A DNA stretch of 64,000 nucleotides from Fallopia convolvulus. Lineage: Eukaryota > Streptophyta > Magnoliopsida > Caryophyllales > Polygonaceae. Positions 22,846 to 34,643 of the stretch are shown here, piece after piece. Location of the stretch: assembly GCA_964016875.1 (NCBI GenBank), contig OZ024720.1:40453106-40517105 (forward strand), in the 5' to 3' direction. Below the pieces are notes generated by a model. It had not been told where the DNA came from. It saw nothing but the letters and a program-made list of their open reading frames with translations, and did not search any database. The position numbers and the translations under genes were made by a program. Numbering within the stretch: the first letter of the stretch is position 1; each line of letters starts with the position of its first letter.

Positions 22846-25800
22846 TTCTCCTCCACTTGAGCTCGAATCGTCTCTGATTCGACGTCGGAATCAAAATCTG
22901 GCACATAAAGAGATAGATCAGCCACATTAAATGTCGGATGGACATTATACTCACCAGGCAAGTCGACATGGTAAGCATTAGGGCCGATCCGCTTAAGAAT
23001 TCTGAACGGTCCATCTCCTCGCTGATCTAACTTGTTTTTCCTTTGATTTGGGAACCTCTCCTTCCTAAAATGCACCCAAACGAGATCTCCTTCTTCAAAA
23101 ATAACCTGTTTCCGACCCTTATCAGCATGGGCCTTATACTTCAAGGATTTTCGCTCCAAATGCATCTTAGTCCTCTCATGCAGCTTCTTCACAAACTCAG
23201 CCCTCTTGTTAGCTTCAAAGCTCTCTTTTCCCTTGTATGGCTGAGGCGTCATGTCCACTGGTGTCCTCGGATTCAGCCCATAAACAACCTCAAAAGGGGT
23301 CATTTTTGTGGCTGAATGGATTGACCTGTTATAAGCAAACTCCACAAAAGGCAAAACATCTTCCCAACGTTTGAGGTTAGCTTTAAACATAGTTCTAAGT
23401 AAAACCCCTAGCGTTCTATTAGTAACTTCAGTTTGCCCATCAGTTTGTGGGTGACATGAGGTAGAAAACAACAATTTAGTTCCCAATTTAGACCATAGAC
23501 TCTTCCAAAAATAACTCAAAAATTTAGCATCACGATCTGAAACAATAGAACAAGGAATGCCATGCAATCTAACAATTTCCCTAAAGAACAAATCAGCAAT
23601 ATGCACAGCATCATCAGTCGTGTGACATGGAATAAAGTGAGCCATTTTGGAAAATCTATCTACCACTACAAAGATAGAATCTCTACCCTTCCTAGTTCTA
23701 GGCAAACCTACAATGAAATCCATAGAAATGTCTTCCCAAGGTGAACTAGGAATAGGTAAAGGTTGGTACAAACCATGGGGGTGAAGTCTAGACTTAGCTT
23801 TAGCACAAACAACACAACTCTTGACAAATCTCAGCACATAATTACTCATTTTAGGCCAATAGTAGTGTTCTTTTAAACCTTCTAAAGTCTTTTCTAAACC
23901 CCTATGTCCTCTTGATTCATGAACCTCTTTAGTTAGAAGCCTACGTATACTAGATGAAGGAATGCACAATTTACCAGCTTTAAACAAGTATCCATCATCA
24001 ATAAAGTAGGTATCTATTTCACCCCTAGACATGCAATTCTTATAGATTTCAGCAAAGTGAGGATCACTAGCATATAATTCCCTAATCATTGCAAATCCAA
24101 GGATCTTAACATCACATTGGTTCAAGAGCACATACCTCCGAGAAAGGGCGTCAGCTACCACATTCTCCTTGCCTTTCTTATGTTTTACAACATAAGGAAA
24201 GGTCTCCATAAATTCAACCCATCTTGCATGTCGCCTGCTGAGTCTGGATTGGCCTTTCAAGTACTTCAAGGCCTCATGATCAGAATGTATTACAAACTCT
24301 TTAGGCCACAAATAATGAGACCAAGTCTTCAAAACCCTTATTAAAGCATACAACTCTTTATCATAACTAGGGTAATTCAACTCAGCCCCACTAAGCTTTT
24401 CACTAAAGTAAGCAATGGGTTTCTTGTCTTGCAAGAGCATGCCTCCTATGCCATGTCCAGAAGCGTCCACCTCTATCTCGAATGCCTTGGAGAAGTCAGG
24501 GAGTTGAAGCACTGGGGCGTGGCATAATCTGTCCTTCAAAGTGTTAAAGGCGTTCTCTTGTTGTTCCCTCCATTTAAAGGTTGTATCCTTCTTTGTAAGC
24601 TCGTGGAGGGGGGCTGCAATTGAGCTAAAATCACGCACAAATCTCCTGTAGAAGCCAGCCAAGCCGAGAAATGATCTGACCATTGTTGGTGTAGTCGGCT
24701 GGGGCCATTCTTTGATTGCCTTGATCTTGTCTTCATCTACCTTCAATCCACCTTTAGACACAACAAAACCAAGAAAAATGGTAGACTCCGAGCAAAAGGA
24801 ACACTTTTTCAAGTTAACATAAAGCTTTTCTAACCTTAAAGTATCCAAAACAGCCCTAAGATGATCTACATGTTCATGCATGGTTTTGCTATAGATTAAG
24901 ATATCATCAAAGTAGACTACAACAAATCTGCCTAAGTATCTTCTTAAAACATGGTTCATAAGCCTCATAAAGGTACTAGGTGCATTAGTTAATCCAAAAG
25001 GCATTACTAACCATTCATATAAGCCATACTTAGTTTTAAAGGCAGTTTTCCATTCATCCCCTTCCCTCATCCTAATTTGATGGTACCCACTTTTTAAATC
25101 AATCTTAGAAAAGAAATTAGCACCATGCAATTCATCAAGCATATCATCTAATCTAGGAATGGGATGACGGTACTTAACTGTTATTTGGTTGATCGCTCTA
25201 CAATCAACACACATTCTCCATGTGCCATCCTTCTTTGGCACCAAAATCACCGGAACTGCGCATGGGCTGAGGGATTCACGCACATAGCCTTTGTCCATGA
25301 GATCTTGCACTTGTCTTTGAAGCTCAGCGATCTCCTCTGGACTTGCTCTATAGGCTGCACGGTTTGGTAAAGAAGCGTCGGGCACCAAATCGATTTGATG
25401 CTCAATGCCTCTAATTGGTGGAAGGCCTTGTGGCAACTCTTCAGGCATCACATCTTCAAACTCCTGTAATAGATCCTGTAGACACTTTGGAAGATGTGGA
25501 ATATCTTGACTAATAATAAGTATCTCTTTCCTCATAAGAAGTAAACAATAAGAGTTAGGGAAAGAAATACTAGACTGATTCACTAGAGAGCGCTTTTCTA
25601 CACTACCTTTTAAGCCGATTTTTGGCTCTTTCTGTAGGCGTTCTTTTTCCAGATCTGTAGCTCTCTGAATTTCTGAGTTGCTCCCAACATTTGAGGGAAA
25701 ACGCCCGAGTGGTTTGGGAGATAGCCCCGTTTTCGTCTCAGCTGCACTGCTGGAAGTGTTGCTCGGCACTTTGGACGAATTTGGGCACTTTTCTCGGCGT

Positions 25801-28019
25801 TTTTCATCCCAATCAGTAGCTCCACCTGTGCTTGATGTTGTCCTATAACTTGAGCCAGAATGCCCGGGTGGAGACTGCGAAACGCCGCTTGGCTTTGTCG
25901 ACGCATCGGGCGCCGAACGCCGGGCCGCAGTTTTGGCCACTAATTCAGCCTCTTCTTTCTCTTCCTTGGCACACCTAAGTGCCCTAGCTTGGTCTCTGCG
26001 TACCTGATCCTGTAAGACTTGTTGGGGCGACAATGGTAGAAGAGAAACTCTCCTCCCGTCATAGTTAAAAGAATAGGTATTAACCATGCCATCATATATA
26101 ACTCTCCTATCAAATAACCATAGTCTACCTAGCAAGATTTGAGTGCATTCCATGTTTACCACATCACACATAATATCATCCACATAATTGCCTATGGAAA
26201 CATGGACTAAACACTGATGAGTAACAAGATTAGGACCATCTGAATCATTAATTCCATTTAGACCATAACTAGTAGCCCTAGGTTGGGTTTTTAATTGCAA
26301 GTGATCAACTACCTTAGCATTAATAATGTTACAGCAGCTACCACTATCAATTATCATGCATAACACTTGATTCTTTACTGTACACCTAGTATGAAAAATA
26401 TTTTCCCTTTGATCTAGCCTAGGTGTTTCTTGTAAAGTAAGAGTACGCATGGTTACCAAAGTTAGAGGCTGTTCGATTGTATCTGGTTCAATGGCCTCCA
26501 CGTCCTCCTCTTCTTGTCCATTGCTGTCCTCCTCCACTTGATTTGGAGGTATATCTTCATCACTCACATATCCTCCATTAGTGGTGAGTAGCACTTGCTT
26601 CTGATTTGGACAATCCTTGGCATAATGACCTCTTCCTTGATACTTGTAGCACACTAGATCACGTGCCCTAGGCTGATTTGGAGGTCCATTGGTGGGACGC
26701 CTTTGGCCTTGAAAACCTGTTGGTTTAGGTGAGCTAGAAGCTCCCTTTTGCTGCATAGAAGGGTTAGAAGAATAAGAATTGGAATTTGAACTAGGATTAG
26801 AACCATACCTTTTTGGAGCATTCCAAGCTTCCTTCTTCTTCCTTTGTTGCTGCTCATAGAGTAGTTGGGCTAAATGTACTAAGGCATTGAGATCCTTGAT
26901 TTGTTGAATCTCCAATGTGTCTTTAATGCTTTGATTCAGTCCAGTCATGAATTGGGTCCTTAGAGACCTTTGGGAATGATGAATCCCCGCTTTAAAACTC
27001 AGATCCTCTAGCTCATTGAAGTACTCGGTTGGAGACTTGGTGCCTTGTTTGCAAGTGACAACTTTCAATCTCATGTGCTCGGTATGCTCTTCAGGCACAT
27101 ATTTCTTCCTCATTACAAACTTCAGCTGGCCCCAAGTTTCAATTGGTGCTAAGGCCTTTCTAATTCGATCCTCCTTCATACTAAACCACCAATTTCTAGC
27201 GGTCCCAATAAAGTGGATGACAACAACAACAACTTTCTCCCATTCTTCATATCCCATGTGATCTAGAATGAAATTTGTAGCTTGTTCCCAATCTAGATAC
27301 TTCTCCGGATTAAGCTCTCCATTGAATGGCTCTATCTTGATCTTTATATCACGTTTCCCAATCTGATTTACAGCTTGGTTAACGTTGTTGTTGTTGTTCG
27401 GCCTTTGTACTCCATAAGTTGGTGGGATATCCTCTACAACCTCAGCTTGGTTATAGAAATCATCTAGGGGAGGATGCCATGGGCGCCTTTCTTCCCCGGG
27501 ATAGCCATACGTCACATCATCAAAAGAATTGTTGTATTGTTGATATTGTTGATGAGTGGCTTGAGGATACCGATTTTGTGACTGATTATAGAATTGTTGA
27601 TGAGTAACCGATGGAGTCCTCGACCCGATGCCTCTTCCTCTACCTTGGCCTGCTGTGGGGGAGTAGTGAGCCGGGGGATCATTATCTTTGTTGTAGCTAG
27701 CAAGCACATCATGCTCTTCATCAACTAGTTGTTGCTTGCCTTTGTCGCTACCCGAGGCTTGATTTGGGTCACTTGTAAGATCGACTGCAAGGGTGCTCTT
27801 ACGACTTGCTTGAGATGAATCAATCAACGTTGCAAGTTGCTCCTCAAAACGCTTCATTTGTGGAGCCAATGCAGTCGTGGCCAGTTCTACAGCTTGAGCC
27901 TGGCCATCTCGTACACCATCACTAATGGACAACCTAATGAAGTCGATTGCCTCCTTAGTAAGGTTCAATTCAGTTGGGTTAGGTTCTGATGGAATCACCA
28001 TTGTTCCTGAAACAAGCAA
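22635..28019 (-). CDS. CRM gag-pol polyprotein, 1794 residues, uninterrupted
   Basis: Domains in order: a Q/N-rich N-terminus; gag core (~230-400); a zinc knuckle near 457-470 reading CYKYQGRGHYAKDC, with Tyr in place of the second Cys; aspartic protease (DSGSCC near 554); reverse transcriptase (~880-1100) with YFDDILIYS near 1035; RNase H (DASGHGIGG near 1188); and integrase with an HHCC zinc finger, catalytic core (MDFIVGLP near 1433, SDRDAKF, TDGQTE) and a C-terminal tail ending in the 3' LTR. Catalytic residues all look present. No stop or frameshift appears in 1794 codons, unlike the copia host element. The zinc-knuckle change (TAT for TGT) is the one obvious defect. Confidence 0.93.
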   Translation of the reverse strand: MLVSGTMVIPSEPNPTELNLTKEAIDFIRLSISDGVRDGQAQAVELATTALAPQMKRFEEQLATLIDSSQASRKSTLAVDLTSDPNQASGSDKGKQQLVDEEHDVLASYNKDNDPPAHYSPTAGQGRGRGIGSRTPSVTHQQFYNQSQNRYPQATHQQYQQYNNSFDDVTYGYPGEERRPWHPPLDDFYNQAEVVEDIPPTYGVQRPNNNNNVNQAVNQIGKRDIKIKIEPFNGELNPEKYLDWEQATNFILDHMGYEEWEKVVVVVIHFIGTARNWWFSMKEDRIRKALAPIETWGQLKFVMRKKYVPEEHTEHMRLKVVTCKQGTKSPTEYFNELEDLSFKAGIHHSQRSLRTQFMTGLNQSIKDTLEIQQIKDLNALVHLAQLLYEQQQRKKKEAWNAPKRYGSNPSSNSNSYSSNPSMQQKGASSSPKPTGFQGQRRPTNGPPNQPRARDLVCYKYQGRGHYAKDCPNQKQVLLTTNGGYVSDEDIPPNQVEEDSNGQEEEDVEAIEPDTIEQPLTLVTMRTLTLQETPRLDQRENIFHTRCTVKNQVLCMIIDSGSCCNIINAKVVDHLQLKTQPRATSYGLNGINDSDGPNLVTHQCLVHVSIGNYVDDIMCDVVNMECTQILLGRLWLFDRRVIYDGMVNTYSFNYDGRRVSLLPLSPQQVLQDQVRRDQARALRCAKEEKEEAELVAKTAARRSAPDASTKPSGVSQSPPGHSGSSYRTTSSTGGATDWDEKRREKCPNSSKVPSNTSSSAAETKTGLSPKPLGRFPSNVGSNSEIQRATDLEKERLQKEPKIGLKGSVEKRSLVNQSSISFPNSYCLLLMRKEILIISQDIPHLPKCLQDLLQEFEDVMPEELPQGLPPIRGIEHQIDLVPDASLPNRAAYRASPEEIAELQRQVQDLMDKGYVRESLSPCAVPVILVPKKDGTWRMCVDCRAINQITVKYRHPIPRLDDMLDELHGANFFSKIDLKSGYHQIRMREGDEWKTAFKTKYGLYEWLVMPFGLTNAPSTFMRLMNHVLRRYLGRFVVVYFDDILIYSKTMHEHVDHLRAVLDTLRLEKLYVNLKKCSFCSESTIFLGFVVSKGGLKVDEDKIKAIKEWPQPTTPTMVRSFLGLAGFYRRFVRDFSSIAAPLHELTKKDTTFKWREQQENAFNTLKDRLCHAPVLQLPDFSKAFEIEVDASGHGIGGMLLQDKKPIAYFSEKLSGAELNYPSYDKELYALIRVLKTWSHYLWPKEFVIHSDHEALKYLKGQSRLSRRHARWVEFMETFPYVVKHKKGKENVVADALSRRYVLLNQCDVKILGFAMIRELYASDPHFAEIYKNCMSRGEIDTYFIDDGYLFKAGKLCIPSSSIRRLLTKEVHESRGHRGLEKTLEGLKEHYYWPKMSNYVLRFVKSCVVCAKAKSRLHPHGLYQPLPIPSSPWEDISMDFIVGLPRTRKGRDSIFVVVDRFSKMAHFIPCHTTDDAVHIADLFFREIVRLHGIPCSIVSDRDAKFLSYFWKSLWSKLGTKLLFSTSCHPQTDGQTEVTNRTLGVLLRTMFKANLKRWEDVLPFVEFAYNRSIHSATKMTPFEVVYGLNPRTPVDMTPQPYKGKESFEANKRAEFVKKLHERTKMHLERKSLKYKAHADKGRKQVIFEEGDLVWVHFRKERFPNQRKNKLDQRGDGPFRILKRIGPNAYHVDLPGEYNVHPTFNVADLSLYVPDFDSDVESETIRAQVEENDAVKPAMSPTDVDELIRVPSDGPITRSRAKKIAQGTTAMLVRLAAVIEEPSKAKWVSCIRHQLSPDSMN

Positions 28020-29376
28020 GAAAGTAGAGAGAGTAGTGTGTTCTAAAGCAAATCACAACAAACAATACCACACCTTGATCAAGCCAAAACTTGCCTCAAA
28101 GCAATCCAATCAACTTAATTCAGTTTTTGGGCTGATTTGAGGGAGTAAAATGGGTAGATATAGTGTAGGTATGGAATACTAATGATAAATAAAGGAAATA
28201 TGCAGCTTAAGCAAATGGCAAGTATGCAATAAGACAAGCAATGCAAATAATCCCTCTATGAGCTCTAAAACACATGCAATCTCTCAATTGACTCTATGCA
28301 AGTTAATAAAGCCAAAATTCAGCATGCAAGGACAGAAAATATGGTAGGCTTAGTGACTTTTATTTCGTCACTCTTTTTCTTCAAAGTGATTTATACTTAG
28401 CTATTTTTTTAAGCAAGCAGTCACTAGGGTTGAAAGTGGCTTAAAACTAGCTGGGGTAGATCACTTTTCTTTTCTGTTTTTTTTTTCGACTTTATGCACA
28501 ATATACTCTTGTGCTAGAATTGATAAACAAGCAAAGCAATGCAATAACTGAATGCAAGGGCAAACGAAACTAATCTGATTTTTTTTTTAAAACTAAGTGA
28601 CTTTTGCTACCAATGAAACCAACTAGAAGCCAAATTAACAAAAGAAGAAGGGGTATGTCGAATTTGATGGGATGCAATAGCAAAAATCAGCAATTACTAA
28701 CAAGCAATATGAATCTCTATTGATCATGCAACATGAAATAAAAACTCATAAAAATTGTAGGAAGACAATTGCTAATCTTAATTGCAACACAACTCAACCA
28801 ATTCAGCAAATAAACATGCACAAATCCAATAAAAATCTCCTAATTAGGTAGTTGCTTGGAGGGCAAGTAACAAGTAAGAGAAATAGGGTTTGGGATGCTC
28901 ACGGCTGGATTAGGGTTTGGGTTTGCAGATTTGGATCTAGGGTTTGAGGGATTGGTAGGGTTCAGTCTAGGGTTACAAGAATAGGGTTAGGGTTTCTCGT
29001 AACTAGGGTTAGGGTTTGGGATTAGGGTTGGCCGCCAATTTAGGGTTAGGGTTAGGGTGAGGCCGCCAATTAGGGTTAGGTTAACGAGAAGGGTGGGGTG
29101 CGATCTAGGGTTTAGGGTCTCCGATTTGGCTAGGGTTTGTGGGGGTGGGTTCGGACAGGGCTGGGGGGTGGTGCGGTGCCCTAGAGCAACACCAGTTTGG
29201 GGTGGTGGTGGTGGTTCGTGGTGGTTGGGTGGCGGAATTATGGTGGTGGTGGTGAAAAATTCAATCTTTGGTCTCAAAAATTCAAACTTTAGGTAAAGGT
29301 TGGATTTTTTGGGATCAAAAACTGAATCAAATCAATTAGAAAGCAAATTAAGGAAAGAAACAATTACTTGGCGAGA
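28020..29376 (-). other. CRM untranslated leader
   Basis: Sequence between the gag start and the primer site. On the plus strand 28890-29135 is rich in TTTAGGG- and TTAGGG-like units. A GGTGGTGG run follows at 29200-29255. No credible gene. Confidence 0.7.
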
Positions 29377-29394
29377 CGCTGAATTATGATACCA
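29377..29394 (-). promoter_or_regulatory. CRM primer-binding site
   Basis: The minus strand reads TGGTATCATAATTCAGCG two bases after the 5' LTR. The first eight bases match the complement of the initiator methionine tRNA 3' end. Confidence 0.7.
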
Positions 29395-29396
29395 CT

Positions 29397-29694
29397 TGAT
29401 ACGTGATTGCCCCGGAATCCTCCGTTGAAACCTCGTATATGACCCACACAAGTCCCGATCTTGCCAGCAAATCAATTCAATCCTGCAAAAGCTTTCAAAG
29501 TAAGAAACTTGCGGTGCAAGTAACAATGGATCCGAAAATTAAAGGAACAAGACAGAATTGTTAAGTTGAAGGAATCAACTTGATAGTTCAATTGGATTGG
29601 CTCTAACGCTAAATCCAATTGATTAACTAGTTTGATCTTTAACAATCACAACTAGAACAATCTAATTGACTAAATCAACAAACCAATTTAACAA

Positions 29695-29739
<45 letters not shown>

Positions 29740-30562
29740 GAGAATTCTATGATGATGATCGATGATGGTTGTTGATGTTCGAACCACACAAGACACAATT
29801 GTATTTTTGAGCCCAAGGACTAGATAAACCTTTCTTAGGGTTATCTAATCTCAAGCTGATTTTTATTGAATGAAAATGCAAAGTATAAATAGAGAATACA
29901 GAAGCTAATACTTGGGGAGCAAGGGAGATGAGTGGCCGGCCCTAGAGGGGGAAATTAGGTCTCCTTTGCTTGCTTCCCAATATATAATAATATCTAAATA
30001 AATCTAACTAGATTCCCTTAAATAAAATAAATCATGGCTGATTTATTTATTTAAGGAAATAATCCTAACAAACTCAAAATATCTCTAACAAACTAAAAAT
30101 ATCTCTAACAACCAGGAGAGAGAAGATCAACCAACTAACATAAGCCTATTGGCTGATTTCTCTACATTATTAAAATAAATAGAAATTGTTCATAATAAAA
30201 TAAATAAGATATTTTCTTCAATTTAGAATGGTCAAGTCAAAGGGTTGACTTTGACCCATATACCAGTTCATCTCATCCGGTCACTTACTAAATTCAGTCC
30301 TAAAGTGAGACAAATTAATACATGTTTCTAAATAAAAAAAATGATGATTTTCGGCCCTCATATAATTAATCCATGGAATCCGAGCTCAATTGATGTCGAA
30401 TGCACGAGACCCACTTCTCCTTGCTAGGCTCTTCAATAATCCAAGATCGCTGTTGTGCCTTGAGCAATCTTCTTAGCTCGACTTCTTGTAATTGGTCCGT
30501 CAGAAGGCACTCGAATCAACTCATCGACGTCAGTTGGAGACATGGCAGGCTTCACTGCATCA
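29397..30562 (-). repeat. CRM 5' LTR
   Basis: 1166 bp, partner of 21693-22845. Its outer end carries a non-expressed copy of the pol C-terminus. A frame starting at 30400 in this LTR runs into copia gag, but its first ~55 codons are a chance read of the LTR antisense strand. Confidence 0.92.
29700..29738. repeat. (AG)n microsatellite inside the CRM 5' LTR
   Basis: About 20 AG units, against about 6 at the matching position (21991) of the 3' LTR. The array has changed length since the element inserted. Confidence 0.9.
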
Positions 30563-30567
30563 CCACT

Positions 30568-31506
30568 GGGGAACAACCCAGTGAGGTAACTACTGAATCC
30601 GTTCTTGCTTCCTTGAGTAATTATGAAAAAGCTAAGTTGCTAAAAATTCTTTCAAGTCTTGTCAAAGATAACATTAAATTGCAAAAGAAGTTGGAAAAAT
30701 CGGAACACACCAATGCTGAACTAGTTGGTCTTGAGCCATGTCCCAACTGTGTGTCCCTTCTTGAAAAACTTCAGTCCTATGTGTCTCACATCGTAGATCT
30801 TGAAAAAGAGATTAAGACTCTAGAGAGTGATGAGAACACCCTTCTACAAAACCTGAGTAAAGCAACAGGGAACTCTGAAGCCTCTAGTTCCCAAACCAAG
30901 TTTGTCCCTGCTAGACACGGAATAGGGTATGAGTCAGAGAGCCCTAGAAAAGGAAAGTCACCTTTGAGTGAAAAAGAAATAAATGAGTGTAGGGCCCTAG
31001 AGCTTCAGTGTGAGAAACAAAAAAATGCACACTTAGAAGAGAAAATCCGTGTCATGGAGAGTGGAGTGAATGGAGAAGTAGATTATTACACTGGGAACAC
31101 TGGACATAAGCTGTATGTTCAAATAGCTAAGGAAAATGGGTCTAGAGTATACAACAAGGAAACTATGGATAGGAACAGGATACAGAGACCCCATCCCAAG
31201 TACTACCTAGGAGAATACTATAAGACCTGCTGGAACTGTGGTGCTCATGGGCACTACAAGGAAAGTTGTCCCAAAGCTAAGGCCCAAGCTCAGAAAAACC
31301 ACGAGTACTGGAACAAGCAGAATCAACAAGCCAACAAGTCCACTAGAGTTACCAAAAAAAGGAACAACCATAGGAATGTTGCCTATAACAAGTACCCTCG
31401 TGACATTAACATTGCTGATTATGTGCTATTTGAGACTGTCTTTCCTTGCAAGGGACCAGGCAAGAGTCATCTTGCTTGGGTCCTCAAAAACTAACTTTTC
31501 TTATAG
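30568..31506 (+). pseudogene. Copia gag, continuation after the CRM insertion
   Basis: The frame interrupted at 21692 continues here without shift. It contains a predicted coiled coil (leucine/lysine-rich, 30620-30860) and a second zinc knuckle CWNCGAHGHYKESC near 31227-31270. It then runs toward the protease through stops TAA (31492) and TAG (31504). A second zinc knuckle and a long spacer before the protease fit SIRE-type gag-pol. Confidence 0.85.
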
Positions 31507-34500
31507 GTGGCAGTGAGGGGGAACAACACATGGGCCATTGATAGTGGATGTTCTAACCACATGACAGGAAACAAAGACAACCTCACCTCACTCCATCCAA
31601 AGGCCGAAGGAGGTCATGTGTCCTTTGGCAACAAGAATAAAGGGGAAATCATAGACACATGGGAAGCACTACTCAACAAATCAATCAAGATCAGCAATGT
31701 CAACTTGGTGAAGGATCTGGGATTCAATCTTTTGAGCGTCTCTGAGATATGTGATCAAGGGAACAACATGCAGGTATAAGTCAGATCCTAAAGCTCTATT
31801 TACAAGATCTGGTCGTTGGCCTTCCTCGAATAAACATCGAAGGAGCCAAGATGTGTGAAGCTTGTGTTCGTGGAAAACAAACCAGGAGCTCCTTCAAACC
31901 AAAAAGGGTAGTCAACACAACAAGGCCCTTGGAGCTAATTCACATGGATCTCTGTGGTCTCATGGACACCGAAAGCTTCGGAGGAAAGAGGTACATGTAT
32001 GTTTTAATTGATGATTTTTCAAGGTTTACATGGGTTCTTTTCTTGATATCAAAGTCAGATACTTTTAAAGAGTTTGAGACTCTAATCAAGAGAATGGAAG
32101 TCAGGATGGGAATCAAGCTCAAGGCACTCAAATATGATCATGGGACTGAGTTCAAAAACTCAGAGTTCCTAAGATATTGTGCCAACAATGGTGTATCTCA
32201 CAACTTTTCGGCCCCTCGCACTCCTCAACAAAATGGCGTGGTGGAAAGGAAACACAGGACCTTGGAAAACATGGCAAGGACCATGATGCTAGAGAGTGGA
32301 GTTCCTCCAAGTTTCTGGGCTGAAGCCATCTCAACAGCTACTTACATTCTAAATCGAGTCATGACAAGGCCCATGATCAAAAAGACATCATACGAGCTGA
32401 TCAAAGGAAGAAAGCCCAACATCTCTCATCTAAGGACCTTTGGATGCAAATGCTTCGTTCACAACAATGGAAAGGACAACCTCGGCAAATTCGACCCCAG
32501 AAGCGATGAAGGGATATTCCTGGGATACTCTTCCCAAAGCAAGGCGTACAGGGTCTACAACAAGAGGACCAAGAAGATAGAGGAAAGCATTCACGTCATC
32601 TTCGACAAAAAATCTGTGAAGATAGGAACAGAGGACCAAGGAAAGGGAACTCTGTTCAAACTGGTCAGACAAGAAGAAGAAGAAGACGAGGATGAACCAA
32701 GGAAGAGAGATGAAGACTATCTAAGTGGGAACAATGCCCCACAATCAGGGAACAACGAAGGAGATCAGAATTCCACATATCAAAGTTCCTTTGAAGTTCC
32801 CTCCTCAACAGAAGAACCACAAGATGCATCAAACTCTCTTGTTCCCCAAACTGAAAATTTACCAGAATCCAGTGTTCAGGGGGAACAACGAGGGAACTCA
32901 GAAGAAAATCCTGACGAGAGCCTCAGCGATGAAGTGGAGCATAAATATTCCCGTGAAAAAGAGGATGCTCAAGATGCACATGAGGAGATAAGGGAACAAG
33001 TTGATGTTTCACATATCCAAACCAGGAACTACCATCAAAAGAGGGATCACCCGATAGATAACATCATCACTCCCTACAACAAAGGTGTGCAAACTCGTTC
33101 CTCCCTCAACAACTTCTGTGCCTTTAATGCATTTGTTTCATTGGTGGAACCAAAGAATATCAAAGAAGCCCTAAAAGATCCCGACTGGATCCAAGCCATG
33201 CAAGAGGAACTCGATCAATTTGAAAGGCACAAGGTATGGAAGCTAGTTCCTAGGCCCAAGAACAAGAACATCATAGGAACTCGATGGGTCTTCCGGAACA
33301 ATCTCGACGATACTGGGGCCATAGCAAGGAACAAGGCTCGTTTGGTTGCTCAAGGCTACAGACAAGAAGAGGGGATCGACTATGACGAGACCTTCTCACC
33401 AGTTGCAAGGATCGAGGCCATCCGGCTTCTCATCGCCTATGCAACCCACAAAGGATTCAAGTTATACTAGATGGATGTGAAGACGGCCTTTTTCAATGGT
33501 TACCTCAAGGAAGAAGTGTACGTAGCTCAACTCCCAGGATTCGAAGATGAGAAGCTACCCAACCACGTCTGCTTCCTAGAGAGGGCCCTCTACGGTCTCA
33601 AACAAGCTCCCCGAGCATGGTATGACAGGTTTGCTCAGTTCCTTTTATCTCATGGATACATTCGAGGTTCTATAGACAAAACCTTGTTTCTCAAGAAAGA
33701 GTCTAAAGATATCTTGATTGTGCAAGTATATGTTGATGACATTGTTTTTGGAGCAACTAACGAAACTCTTGTAGAGAAATTTAAGAACCTCATGAGCAGT
33801 GAATTTGAGATGAGTCTCATAGGGGAACTCACGTTCTTCTTGGGACTCCAAATCTCTCAAACAAAGGAGGGAACAAAGATTCATCAACAAAAATTCATCA
33901 AAGAAATGCTCGTGAAGTATGGAATGGAACACTCCAGACCCATTGACACTCCCATCTCACCAAACTCAAGACTCCATGCGGATGAAACAGGTATAAGTGT
34001 GGACCAAAGAAATTATCGAGGTATGATCGTGTCCCTCCTCTACTTAACTGCTAGTAGGCTTGAAATCATGTTCTCCGTATGTTTTTGTGCTCGTTTTCAA
34101 GCTAACCCCAAGGAATCACACCTGAAAGAGGTGAAGAGGATTTTCAGGTATCTCCAAGGGAACGACAACTTGTGCCTCTAGTATCCAAGGAACAGTTCCC
34201 TTGAGCTCATTGCATACACAGATGCAGACTTTGCAGGGCACTTGGTTGATAGAAAGAGCACATATGGAATGGCCCAGTTCCTAGGATCATGCCTAGTCTT
34301 TTTGGGATCCAAGAAGCAAAATTCAGTGGCACTCTCCACAGCTGAAGCCGAATACGTGGCTGCTGCATCATGTTGTTCCCAAGTATTATGGCTCAAGTCC
34401 CAACTTCAGGATTACGGTATGTCTTTTGGCCTAGTTCCTATTCTCTGTGATGATACTAGTGCCATTAACATATCCAAAAATCTTGTGCATCACTCTAGGA

Positions 34501-34643
34501 CCAAGCATATAGACATTAGACATCATTTCCTACGTGATAATGTTGAGAATGGGAACATCTCTATGGAACACTGTAGAACGGAAGAGCAAATTGCGAACAT
34601 TCTCACTAAAGCTTTAGACAGACGTCCCTACCAGCATTTTTGA
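31507..34643 (+). pseudogene. Copia pol: protease, integrase, reverse transcriptase, RNase H
   Basis: The protease region shows WAIDSGCSNHMTG near 31530. The pre-integrase segment is shortened and frameshifted between 31777 and 31851, losing the zinc-binding histidines. The integrase core follows (IHMDLCG, DDFSRFTW, PQQNGVVERK). Reverse transcriptase spans ~33140-33900, with MDVKTAF after a TAG stop at 33468 and catalytic YVDD near 33730. RNase H spans ~34210-34640 (TDADFAG, STAEAEYVA), after a TAG stop at 34179. All domains are recognisable but no full-length product is possible. Confidence 0.9.

Larger units (their letters stand above)
21693..30562 (-). mobile_element. Ty3/gypsy retrotransposon of CRM type, nearly intact
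   Basis: An 8870-bp element in minus orientation. The 5' LTR is 29397-30562 (1166 bp) and the 3' LTR is 21693-22845 (1153 bp). Ends read TGATGCAG...CGTATCA and the target duplication is CCACT. The LTRs differ by about 20 substitutions, an expanded AG run at 29700-29738 and a 14-bp deletion. One open gag-pol frame spans 22635-28019 and runs ~70 codons into the 3' LTR. That overlap, together with the RT (YRHPIPRLDDMLDELHG) and the ITRSRAKK tail, is characteristic of centromeric CRM elements. The lineage call is from memory of the family, not from a search. Confidence 0.9.

Noticed and set aside
23043..28140. Plus-strand frames inside the CRM gag-pol
   Set aside because: Shadows of the minus-strand polyprotein with no independent motifs.
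30400..30567. N-terminal ~55 codons of the long frame that continues into copia gag
   Set aside because: They lie in the CRM LTR on the antisense strand and are joined to gag only by the insertion; not part of either protein.
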